This document shows positions 6,799 to 12,303 of a stretch of DNA of 12,303 nt, in pieces (position 1 is the first letter of the stretch; the number at the start of each line of letters is the position of its first letter). The notes under the pieces are model-generated. The model was not told where the DNA came from and searched no databases. It saw only the letters and a program-made list of their open reading frames with translations. The position numbers and the translations under genes are program-made. Source of the stretch: Glaesserella sp041814905 (GTDB taxonomy: Bacteria; Pseudomonadota; Gammaproteobacteria; Enterobacterales; Pasteurellaceae); the NCBI RefSeq assembly GCF_041814905.1, contig NZ_JBGXYA010000031.1, positions 1 to 12,303 of the forward strand, written 5' to 3'.

Positions 6799-8054
6799 TG
6801 AAAATTGAAAAAACCTATCTGCAACGCTGTCTGGAATGCGATACCGTTGTCGAAATTGAAAAAGATCTGCCGAATAAGACCGCTTGTTGCCCGAATTGTG
6901 ATGAAGTATTGCAATCAGGTAATCGTTGGAGCTTACGCCGTTGTGCAATTATTGCCTTATCTATTTTGATTTTACTTCCGTTCGGGTTGACGTATCCGCT
7001 GATGAACATCGATCTGTTGGGGATTGATATTTATGCAACCGTTTGGGGCGGTGTGTGGAAAATGGCAACGTCAGGCTTCCCTTATACTGCATTTATGATC
7101 CTATTTTGTGCGATTATTATGCCGATTTCATTTGCGATGCTGGTGCTGACAATCCGAATACAAAAAATAATCGGGCATAGACCACGTTATACATTACTGT
7201 TTCTCAACAAAGCCAAACAGTGGGTGATGCTCGATGTTTATCTGGTCGCCCTTGCCGTCGCCGCTTATAAGGTTCGCGAATACGCCACATTGGAATTTGA
7301 TATCTATTTACTTGCTTTTGTGCTTACCGCATTGTTAACAACACTCCTGTTTATCAAAATTGATCCAAAACGTTGGTGGGAACAATTCTATCCGGAATAT
7401 CACTCACTCCCGCCGGACCACCCGTGTAAACCGACGCTTTGCCCCGAATGTGAATATACCTTTGATGAAAATATTGTGGATAAAAAAGGTCAACAGCGTT
7501 GTCCGCGTTGTGAAAGTAATTTGGATATCCCTGATAGTATAAAACTGCAACGGGTTTGGGCAACATTGATTGCCGGTACGATCATGATGTTTCCGGCAAA
7601 TATATTACCGATTTCTTCCACAGAATTTGCCGGCACTACTTCGGCCGACTCATTAATGAGCGGGGTGCTGCTATTTTTAAGTATGGGTAGTTATACTGTA
7701 GCGGCAATCGTATTTATTGCCAGTATCGCCGTGCCATTTAGTAAAGTCGGCGTGATTCTTTATTTACTGCTCGCAATCCGTTATCGTTGGAAACACCCTA
7801 TTCACCGTCAAATGAAACTGCTCCACTATGTGCATTTTGTCGGACGTTGGTCAATGTTGGACTTATTTGTTCTGGCATTAATGATGTCATTGGTAGAGCG
7901 CGGACAGATTATCAGCTTCTCCGTAGGAGACGCCGCATTCTATTTTGGATCTGCGGTTTTCTTAACAATGATTGCCTCCTCCAATTTAGATGCGCGAATG
8001 TTATGGCGCATTCATTATGAAAACGAGGCAAAAGCCAAGCAAAGTCAAGCCTAA
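6798..8054 (+). CDS. pqiA: PqiA/YebS-type membrane protein (paraquat-inducible protein A family)
   Basis: This 418-residue inner-membrane protein is made of two repeated halves, each a zinc ribbon followed by about four membrane helices. Ribbon 1 has CLEC (11-14) and CPNC (31-34); ribbon 2 has CPEC (215-218) and CPRC (235-238). Conserved membrane segments include PFGLTYPLMNI (61-71), MFPANILPI (264-272) and WSMLDLFVLALMMSL (351-365). In E. coli PqiA (or its paralogue YebS) works with an MCE protein, PqiB (YebT), in lipid movement across the periplasm. Here no pqiB follows; rraA does. The ATG overlaps the rnhB stop. An uptake-sequence core on the opposite strand encodes Thr28-Ala29-Cys30, giving an extra Cys beside ligand Cys31. 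The PqiA versus YebS distinction is not resolved. Confidence 0.9.
   Translation: MKIEKTYLQRCLECDTVVEIEKDLPNKTACCPNCDEVLQSGNRWSLRRCAIIALSILILLPFGLTYPLMNIDLLGIDIYATVWGGVWKMATSGFPYTAFMILFCAIIMPISFAMLVLTIRIQKIIGHRPRYTLLFLNKAKQWVMLDVYLVALAVAAYKVREYATLEFDIYLLAFVLTALLTTLLFIKIDPKRWWEQFYPEYHSLPPDHPCKPTLCPECEYTFDENIVDKKGQQRCPRCESNLDIPDSIKLQRVWATLIAGTIMMFPANILPISSTEFAGTTSADSLMSGVLLFLSMGSYTVAAIVFIASIAVPFSKVGVILYLLLAIRYRWKHPIHRQMKLLHYVHFVGRWSMLDLFVLALMMSLVERGQIISFSVGDAAFYFGSAVFLTMIASSNLDARMLWRIHYENEAKAKQSQA
6879..6887 (-). other. DNA uptake sequence core inside pqiA
   Basis: A perfect ACAAGCGGT on the minus strand (6887-6879), followed by C. At the fixed 25-nt offset the second box is degenerate (6 of 8 matches, 6862-6855). 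It encodes part of the first zinc ribbon of PqiA. Confidence 0.75.
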
Positions 8055-8061
8055 TCCTTTT

Positions 8062-8094
8062 ACAAGCGGTTAGATTTGAACAAAAATTTGCAAA
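8062..8094 (+). other. DNA uptake sequence (Apl type) overlapping the rraA promoter
   Basis: A perfect core ACAAGCGGT (8062-8070) and perfect TTTGCAAA (8087-8094), 25 nt from core start to box start. The -35 box and spacer of the rraA promoter lie within it. Confidence 0.85.
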
Positions 8095-8104
8095 GGGGTA
8101 TACT
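8076..8104 (+). promoter_or_regulatory. Promoter of rraA
   Basis: TTGAAC (8076-8081) and TATACT (8099-8104) are spaced by exactly 17 nt, 32 nt before the rraA ATG. The -35 box lies inside the uptake sequence and the spacer contains its second box. Confidence 0.65.
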
Positions 8105-8136
8105 CTTGGCATTACATTTTGAAAAAGGAGCAAGTT

Positions 8137-8637
8137 ATGCGTATTGATACTTCCGCACTTTGTGATCTCTATTCCGATCAAGTTGATGTAGTGGAGCCAA
8201 TCTTTTCCAGTTTTGGCGGTATTTCCTCGTTCTACGGAAAAATCACTACAGTGAAATGCTTTGAAAGTAACGGGCTGATTGCCGACGTATTGGAAGAAGA
8301 AGGCGAAGGTCGAGTACTGTTGGTCGATGGAGGCGGTGCTGTCCGCCGAGCCTTAATTGACGGAGAATTAGCACAACTTGCTGCGGATAACGGTTGGGAA
8401 GGAATTATTGTAAACGGCGCCGTTCGCCAATTAGATATTCTAGAAACCTTAGATATCGGCATTCAGGCGCTTGCTCCGATTCCGGTCGGCGCCGATGACG
8501 GTGATCACGGTGAAGTAGATACCCCGGTGAATTTTGGTGGTGTAACTTTCCTGCCGGAAGATTATGTCTATGCGGATTTAACCGGTATTATCCTTTCACC
8601 GGAATTACTTGACTTAAATGACGATCTTGCCGAATAG
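8137..8637 (+). CDS. rraA: Regulator of ribonuclease E activity A
   Basis: RraA is a ring-shaped trimer that binds RNase E and the degradosome and inhibits mRNA cleavage; it was formerly misannotated MenG. The 166-residue product closely follows the E. coli sequence: DTSALCD (4-10), VVEPIFSSFGG (18-28), TVKCFE (37-42), VLLVDGGGAVRRAL (63-76), NGAVRQ (95-100), LDIGIQALAPIPVG (107-120), VNFGGVTF (133-140). The ATG at 8137 has AAGGAG seven bases upstream. An in-frame TTG at 8119 lies upstream of that ribosome site and is rejected. The C-terminus (LNDDLAE) is a few residues longer than in E. coli. It has its own promoter and once had a terminator at 8660 onwards, now split by the insertion element. 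Confidence 0.97.
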   Translation: MRIDTSALCDLYSDQVDVVEPIFSSFGGISSFYGKITTVKCFESNGLIADVLEEEGEGRVLLVDGGGAVRRALIDGELAQLAADNGWEGIIVNGAVRQLDILETLDIGIQALAPIPVGADDGDHGEVDTPVNFGGVTFLPEDYVYADLTGIILSPELLDLNDDLAE

Positions 8638-8659
8638 ATCTACATCATAATTTATCATA

Positions 8660-8675
8660 AAAAAACACGCATTGA
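8660..8675. terminator. Left half of a terminator hairpin split by an IS
   Basis: AAAAAACACGCA (8660-8671) is the exact complement of TGCGTGTTTTTT (9500-9511) on the far side of the IS. Rejoining the flanks gives a 12-bp stem with a five-base loop (TCGAG if the right-hand copy of the duplication is kept) and T-rich tails in both directions, between convergent rraA and trmN6. The last five bases ATTGA (8671-8675) are the left copy of the presumed target duplication. Confidence 0.75.
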
Positions 8676-8731
8676 TGATCTGCTCCCAAAAGTTGGACTA
8701 AATAACCAACTGATTAAGGTGCAGATTTTTT

Positions 8732-9029
8732 ATGACTAAATACAACCAATCTTTCAAACAACACGTCATCGAATTTTATCTTCAAAATGGTAAAAATCAG
8801 TCATTAACCCGCCGGCATTTTCAGCTTCCCCAAACAACATTGGAACATTGGATTCAGCAATATAATTACAATGGAATCAATGAATTAGCCGTGCCGGATA
8901 AAAATCAAAAATATTACTGTTGAGTTTAAATCAGCCGTTGTGTAAGCGGTCAAAAACGGACAATTTTCTGCAGAATATACCTGTCTTTATTTTGATATCG
9001 CTAATTCAGGCATTATTAGTCAATGGTTT
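8732..9029 (+). pseudogene. IS3-family orfA remnant (frameshift, stop, 3' truncation)
   Basis: The first frame, from the ATG at 8732 (AAGGTG upstream), gives 63 residues with an N-terminal helix-turn-helix (SLTRRHFQLPQTTLEHWIQQY) typical of IS150-like OrfA. It hits a TGA at 8921. After a one-base slip near 8914 the reading continues in another frame: VEFKSAVV, then TAA at 8943-8945 where a Gln codon (CAA) is likely, then AVKNGQFSAE and, after a few variable residues, IANSGIISQWF. This is the second helix-turn-helix repeat. The frame ends at the deletion junction near 9022-9030. So orfA has three lesions and is not expressed as an intact protein. Confidence 0.8.
8942..8974 (+). other. Degenerate uptake-sequence-like site inside the IS relic
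   Basis: GTAAGCGGT (8942-8950, one base from the core, followed by C) has a partial second box TCTGCAGA (6 of 8) at 8967-8974, the same 25-nt offset as the genuine sites. The T at 8943 creates the in-frame stop of orfA; C there would give GCAAGCGGT. Confidence 0.35.
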
Positions 9030-9465
9030 AGAGGGTAGACTGTATCTTTCGCCCATTAAGGACTTATTTAACGGCGAAATTATTGCTTATGACTTGGCAA
9101 GAACCCCGAATTTAGAACAGATAGCCGCCATGCTGAAACAAGCCTTAGCAAAGCTTACTGGGGCAAAGCCGATATTGTATTCCGACCAAGGTTGGCAATA
9201 TCAGATGGCGAGTTATCAAGCGATATTGAAGGAGAACGGCATTGTGCAAAGTATGTCGAGAAAGGGAAATTACTTGGATAACAGCGTAATGGAAAGTTTC
9301 TTCGGACGGTTAAAAACTGAATGTTACTTTGGTAAACGGTTTAAAACATTTGAACAACTTGAACAAACGATTCACGCATACATTCATTATTACAATCATG
9401 AGCGTATTCAAGTGAAATTAAAAGGACTAAGCCCCGTGGAATACAGAACTCAGTCCTTGAACTAA
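9022..9465 (+). pseudogene. IS3-family orfB (DDE transposase) C-terminal remnant
   Basis: The open frame with an ATG at 8920 runs to 9465, but only the part from 9022 is orfB; the upstream portion is orfA DNA read out of frame. From NGLEGRLYLSPIKD onward it matches the catalytic half of IS3-family transposases. YSDQGWQY carries the second catalytic Asp, and NSVMESFFGRLKTE the Glu, with 35 residues between them, followed by YYNHERIQVKLKGLSPVEYR near the end. The N-terminal region and the first catalytic Asp, normally a few residues before 'NG..LYLSPI', are deleted. A protein made from this frame would be inactive. Confidence 0.85.
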
Positions 9466-9493
9466 ATGAGTCTAACTTTTGGGGAGTAGATCA

Positions 9494-9518
9494 ATCGAGT
9501 GCGTGTTTTTTATTTTTA
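9494..9518. terminator. Right half of the split terminator
   Basis: ATCGA (9494-9498) is the right copy of the target duplication. TGCGTGTTTTTT (9500-9511) is the former right arm, next to the trmN6 stop (9518-9516). On its own neither half can fold, so neither rraA nor trmN6 now has this terminator nearby. Confidence 0.7.
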
Positions 9519-10229
9519 CATCTTTAAATAAAAAGTATGAGTCAGCCTTTTAAAGGCTTCGGTGTATTGCCCTTGCGAATCATAAATATCTAACTGTTTT
9601 TCTACACATGGCTGCCCCCGTAAAGAAAAGGTCACAATCATGCGTTTCGGGCTATTTCCGGCTTTACTACTGATTCGCCATATTTCGCTACAACATAGGT
9701 CGAGAGATGAACTCTGCGCGATCAACTTCTCCGCCGCATCTTTAGGGAGAATAAACGTAATGTTTCCGCAAGGAGAAAGGTGCGATTTCGCCTGCTGTAA
9801 CCAATCCAAATGGCTTTGAGATAATACTGCTCTCGCTAAACTACGCTCTTGATTACGTGCAGCAAGACTATGTTCAAAATAGGGTGGATTCGCCACAATC
9901 AAGTCAAATTTCAAGGAAAAATTCAACTGCATCACATCTGCTTGTATAACCTGAATTTTATTTTGCCAAGGGCTATTTACAACATTTTGGGTGGCTTGCT
10001 CAACTGCATTATGCTCCAACTCAACGGCAACAATCTTAACGTTTTCCGCAGTACGTTGCGCCAACATCAGTGATACTAATCCCGTTCCCGTACCAAGATC
10101 TAAAATCCTTTCGGCATGCACAATATCTGCAACTGCGCCAAGTAAAATACCATCGGTATTTACTTTCATCGCACAACGATCATGCGCAATAAAAAATTGT
10201 TTAAACTGAAACCCTTTCGATTCGGTCAT
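9516..10229 (-). CDS. trmN6: tRNA1(Val) (adenine37-N6)-methyltransferase
   Basis: TrmN6 (YfiC) methylates N6 of A37 in tRNA1-Val using S-adenosylmethionine. The 237-residue protein is a Rossmann-fold methyltransferase with the early segment FQFKQFFIAHDRCAMKVNTDGILLG (7-31), SAM-binding motif I LDLGTGTG (43-50), an acidic residue at the end of strand 2 (VAVELEHNA, 67-75), and the catalytic N6-adenine motif NPPYF (114-118). Length is normal. It starts two nt after the coaA stop, with no room for its own promoter, so it depends on coaA transcription. Its terminator on the far side is split by the IS, so its transcript may now run into the element. Confidence 0.93.
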   Translation of the reverse strand: MTESKGFQFKQFFIAHDRCAMKVNTDGILLGAVADIVHAERILDLGTGTGLVSLMLAQRTAENVKIVAVELEHNAVEQATQNVVNSPWQNKIQVIQADVMQLNFSLKFDLIVANPPYFEHSLAARNQERSLARAVLSQSHLDWLQQAKSHLSPCGNITFILPKDAAEKLIAQSSSLDLCCSEIWRISSKAGNSPKRMIVTFSLRGQPCVEKQLDIYDSQGQYTEAFKRLTHTFYLKM

Positions 10230-10231
10230 TG

Positions 10232-11182
10232 TTATTTTCTTAGCTTAACTGTTTGAATTGCATGATCTTCGCCTTTCACCAAAATCAAATTCGCCCGCTC
10301 ACGACTTGGTAAAATATTCTGTTTTAAATTCAAACCGTTAATTTCATCCCAAATACTCGATGCTGTTTGTATTGCTTCTTGTTCGGACAATTTGGAATAA
10401 TGGTGAAAATAGGAGTTCGGATCGGAAAATGCGCTACGGCGGAATTTTAAGAAACGGTTGATATACCAATGTTTTAACAGACTCTCTTCCGCATCAACAT
10501 AAATAGAAAAGTCCACAAAATCCGATACAAACACATTATGCGGGCTAAGCGGATAATTCATTCCGCTTTGTAGCATGTTCAACCCTTCTAAAATCACAAT
10601 ATCCGGCTGATCAACAACATTAAATTGATTTGGAATAATATCGTAAGTTAAATGGGAATAAATAGGTGCTTTAACTTCACGTTTCCCGGATTTGATATCA
10701 GACACAAATTCTACTAAACGATGAATATCATAAGATTCCGGAAAGCCTTTGCGTTTCAAAAGATTTCTCGCTTCCAATGTTGCCAGCGGATAAAGAAAAC
10801 CGTCGGTGGTAATAAGGTCAACTTTACGTTCTTCCGGCCACTGGGAAAGTAGCGCCTGTAAAATACGGGCAGAGGTACTTTTACCCACTGAAACGCTGCC
10901 TGTCAGACTAATAATATAAGGCACTTTAGGTGATTCAACATCTAAAAATTTATGCAAAACTTCCTGACGTTTAATGTTTTCGTCAATGTAGTAATTAATT
11001 AAACGGGCTAACGGAAGATATATCATACTCACTTCATCTAAAGAAAGATCTTCATTAAAACCCAGTAAAGGCTTGAGATCTTGTTCCGTTAATTTTAACG
11101 GTACAGACTTCCGTAAATCTGCCCATTGATGGCGATCAAAAGTTAGAAAAGGAGTGATTTTAGGTGTTTTTTGCAGGCTCAT
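10232..11182 (-). CDS. coaA: Type I pantothenate kinase
   Basis: CoaA phosphorylates pantothenate with ATP, the first and controlling step of coenzyme A synthesis, and is normally inhibited by CoA. The protein starting at the ATG at 11182 is 316 residues, the same as E. coli, and aligns from the beginning (ITPFLTFDRHQWADLR). The P-loop is GSVSVGKST (95-103) with Lys101. Also present are LITTDGFLYP, KRKGFPESYD, SHLTYDIIPN, PDIVILEGLN, VFVSDFVDFSIYVDA and NLKQNILPSRERA, all family motifs. A longer frame back to 11275 adds 31 residues with no counterpart in E. coli and is rejected. The ribosome site is weak (GAGA). It is coupled to trmN6 downstream and diverges from the tRNA-tuf operon. I see no clear sigma-70 promoter, only A+T-rich sequence. 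Confidence 0.96.
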   Translation of the reverse strand: MSLQKTPKITPFLTFDRHQWADLRKSVPLKLTEQDLKPLLGFNEDLSLDEVSMIYLPLARLINYYIDENIKRQEVLHKFLDVESPKVPYIISLTGSVSVGKSTSARILQALLSQWPEERKVDLITTDGFLYPLATLEARNLLKRKGFPESYDIHRLVEFVSDIKSGKREVKAPIYSHLTYDIIPNQFNVVDQPDIVILEGLNMLQSGMNYPLSPHNVFVSDFVDFSIYVDAEESLLKHWYINRFLKFRRSAFSDPNSYFHHYSKLSEQEAIQTASSIWDEINGLNLKQNILPSRERANLILVKGEDHAIQTVKLRK

Positions 11183-11215
11183 AGCCAAATTCTCTAATTT
11201 ACTTACGACAAATCT

Positions 11216-11230
11216 TCCATTCACAATGGA
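11216..11230. repeat. Short inverted repeat in the coaA leader
   Basis: TCCATT (11216-11221) and AATGGA (11225-11230) form a 6-bp hairpin with a three-base loop, about 35 nt before the coaA start. It is possibly a leader hairpin or a small binding site; no function can be claimed. Confidence 0.3.
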
Positions 11231-11373
11231 GCGTGGATTGTGGAATATACAATATAAATGACGAAATTTATGCATTTATCTAAAGAAAATCACGAAAAAC
11301 ACTTAAAAAATCAGCATTTTGAATATTTTGCATTCGAAAGATTCCAGTTTTTTGCTTTTTTTAAAAAAAATAC

Positions 11374-11401
11374 TTGCAAGGATTTCTGAAAACCCTATAA
11401 T
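11374..11401 (+). promoter_or_regulatory. Strong stringent-type promoter of the tRNA-tuf operon
   Basis: TTGCAA (11374-11379) and a perfect TATAAT (11396-11401) are separated by 16 nt. The G+C-rich discriminator GCGCACC (11402-11408) follows, as in rRNA and tRNA promoters under ppGpp/DksA control. A long T/A tract (about 11348-11372) directly upstream resembles an UP element. The first tRNA begins 28 nt after the -10 box. Confidence 0.8.
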
Positions 11402-11428
11402 GCGCACCACTTGCTTACGACACGTAAC

Positions 11429-11504
<76 letters not shown>

Positions 11505-11540
11505 TCTTTAATGTGGGCTAAACAAGTATTCAATTATCGT

Positions 11541-11625
11541 GGAGGGATTCCCGAGCGGCCAAAGGGGGCAGACTGTAAATCTGTTGGCTCAGCCTTCGAA
11601 GGTTCGAATCCTTCTCCCTCCACCA
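11541..11625 (+). tRNA. tyrU: tRNA-Tyr (anticodon GTA)
   Basis: An 85-nt class II tRNA with a long variable arm and encoded CCA (11623-11625). Acceptor GGAGGG pairs with CCCTCC; the anticodon loop CTGTAAA gives GTA (Tyr); the T loop is GGTTCGAATCC. Position and type match E. coli tyrU. Confidence 0.97.
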
Positions 11626-11670
11626 TCTTCCTTTTAATTGAATCCTAATGGGACAGACGAATTTAGAACA

Positions 11671-11745
<75 letters not shown>

Positions 11746-11748
11746 AAC

Positions 11749-11824
11749 GCTGATATAGCTCAGTTGGTAGAGCGCACCCTTGGTAAGGGTGAGGTCGGCG
11801 GTTCAAATCCGCCTATCAGCACCA
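11749..11824 (+). tRNA. thrT: tRNA-Thr (anticodon GGT)
   Basis: A 76-nt tRNA with encoded CCA (11822-11824), starting only three nt after the Gly tRNA. Acceptor GCTGAT pairs with ATCAGC; the anticodon stem CACCC/GGGTG encloses TTGGTAA, giving GGT (Thr, ACC/ACU). Last tRNA before tuf, as thrT in E. coli. Confidence 0.97.
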
Positions 11825-11883
11825 GTTTCTCTTCTATCTTCATCTTTTTCATTAAACAAAATTTGTATTAACTTCTACAATTT

Positions 11884-11912
11884 GGTTAATGTGGTAACGT
11901 ACCATCGTAACC
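11884..11912 (+). promoter_or_regulatory. Leader hairpin between the tRNAs and tuf
   Basis: GGTTA (11884-11888) pairs with TAACC (11908-11912), and TGGTA (11892-11896) with TACCA (11900-11904) around the loop ACG, with a small internal loop between. The structure sits in the 116-nt spacer between thrT and tuf, 28 nt before the start codon. It could guide processing of the tRNA-mRNA transcript or influence tuf translation. There is no T-run, so it is not a terminator. Confidence 0.5.
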
Positions 11913-11940
11913 GTGTTTGTTTATTTAGAGGACTTTTAGA

Positions 11941-12303
11941 ATGTCTAAAGAAAAATTTGAACGTACAAAACCGCACGTTAACGTGGGTACAATCGGCCAC
12001 GTTGACCACGGTAAAACAACCTTAACAGCAGCAATCACAACTGTATTAGCGAAACATTTCGGTGGTGCAGCTCGTGCATTTGACCAAATCGACAACGCAC
12101 CGGAAGAGAAAGCGCGTGGTATCACCATCAATACTTCACACGTTGAGTATGACACAGCAACCCGTCACTATGCACACGTTGACTGCCCGGGACACGCGGA
12201 CTATGTTAAAAACATGATTACCGGTGCGGCACAAATGGACGGCGCAATCTTAGTCGTTGCTGCAACAGACGGTCCAATGCCACAAACCCGTGAGCACATC
12301 TTA
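11941..12303 (+). CDS. tuf: Translation elongation factor Tu, 5' part (partial)
   Basis: EF-Tu carries aminoacyl-tRNA to the ribosome in a GTP-dependent way. The first 121 of about 394 residues are present. Visible GTPase motifs: G1 GHVDHGKT (19-26), the switch I region RGITINTSHVEY (59-70) with Thr62, and G3 DCPGH (81-85). NKCD and domains 2-3 lie beyond the window. The ATG follows AGAGGA at eight bases. It is the distal gene of the thrU-tyrU-glyT-thrT-tuf operon, equivalent to tufB in E. coli; a second tuf copy is expected elsewhere in such genomes. Transcription comes from the promoter at 11374-11401. Confidence 0.98.
   Translation, partial: MSKEKFERTKPHVNVGTIGHVDHGKTTLTAAITTVLAKHFGGAARAFDQIDNAPEEKARGITINTSHVEYDTATRHYAHVDCPGHADYVKNMITGAAQMDGAILVVAATDGPMPQTREHIL

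Larger units (their letters stand above)
8676..9493 (+). mobile_element. Degenerate IS3-family (IS150-like) insertion sequence with internal deletion
   Basis: The ends are imperfect inverted repeats of about 24 bp: the left end 8676-8698 begins TGATCTGCTCCCAAAAG, and the right end 9493-9470, read inward, begins TGATCTACTCCCCAAAAG. Flanks ATTGA (8671-8675) and ATCGA (9494-9498) look like a 5-bp target duplication with one change. Inside are remnants of orfA (helix-turn-helix) and orfB (DDE integrase). At 818 bp it is clearly shorter than a full IS3-family element (about 1.2-1.5 kb). It cannot encode a complete transposase. It sits inside the loop of a terminator hairpin. Confidence 0.9.

Noticed and set aside
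8119..8136. TTG start for rraA
   Set aside because: It lies upstream of the AAGGAG ribosome site that serves the ATG at 8137, and the added residues are not part of the family.
8920..9021. N-terminal part of the 181-codon transposase open frame
   Set aside because: This part is orfA DNA read in the wrong frame; only the region from 9022 is true orfB.
11183..11275. 31-residue N-terminal extension of coaA
   Set aside because: The 316-residue form has the E. coli length and aligns from its first residues; the extension is leader DNA with a small hairpin.
11780..12025. 81-codon open frame across thrT and the tuf leader
   Set aside because: It overlaps a tRNA gene and the EF-Tu start in another frame.

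Overview
The window looks like chromosomal DNA from the Pasteurellaceae, in the branch that uses the Actinobacillus pleuropneumoniae-type DNA uptake sequence (core ACAAGCGGT). Six copies of that core or a near match lie outside the insertion sequence, most with a second box (TTTGCAAA) at a fixed distance. The gene content (manXYZ-type PTS, mgsA, ygfZ, rnhB, pqiA, rraA, trmN6, coaA, and the thrU-tyrU-glyT-thrT-tuf operon) is that of a gammaproteobacterial core genome. I cannot assign the species from this window alone.

Layout. Positions 2-70 hold the 3' end of a probable Cof-type HAD phosphatase. It converges on a small two-segment membrane protein on the minus strand, with a shared hairpin at 78-115. 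Positions 662-3297 carry a minus-strand mannose-family PTS operon: IIAB (manX), IIC (manY) and IID (manZ), ending at a 10-bp hairpin at 591-616. The 288-bp divergent region 3298-3585 contains a candidate promoter and a PurR/LacI-like operator for the PTS operon, a second palindrome, and a promoter for mgsA (methylglyoxal synthase) on the plus strand. An unrecognised membrane-anchored protein follows at 4087-5241. A new promoter then drives a tightly packed ygfZ-rnhB-pqiA unit with gaps of 1 and -1 nt. rraA follows with its own promoter, which overlaps an uptake sequence.

An 818-bp IS3-family (IS150-like) relic at 8676-9493 sits in the loop of what was a shared terminator hairpin between rraA and trmN6. 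The element is dead: its orfA has a frameshift and an in-frame stop, and an internal deletion has fused the middle of orfA to the middle of orfB, removing the first catalytic Asp. Beyond it, coaA (pantothenate kinase) and trmN6 (tRNA m6A methyltransferase) form a coupled minus-strand pair. Diverging from coaA is a strong, stringent-type promoter for four tRNA genes (Thr-TGT, Tyr-GTA, Gly-TCC, Thr-GGT) and tuf. The window ends 121 codons into EF-Tu.

Functionally the region is housekeeping: sugar uptake and a glycolytic overflow bypass (man, mgsA), Fe-S/tRNA quality and RNA-DNA hybrid removal (ygfZ, rnhB), membrane lipid-transport accessory (pqiA), mRNA turnover control (rraA), CoA synthesis, tRNA modification and translation. 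I found no new multi-gene system. The most unusual features are the insertion into the terminator loop, the decay path of the IS, and the repeated overlap of uptake sequences with promoters, a Shine-Dalgarno site, a stop codon and a terminator.
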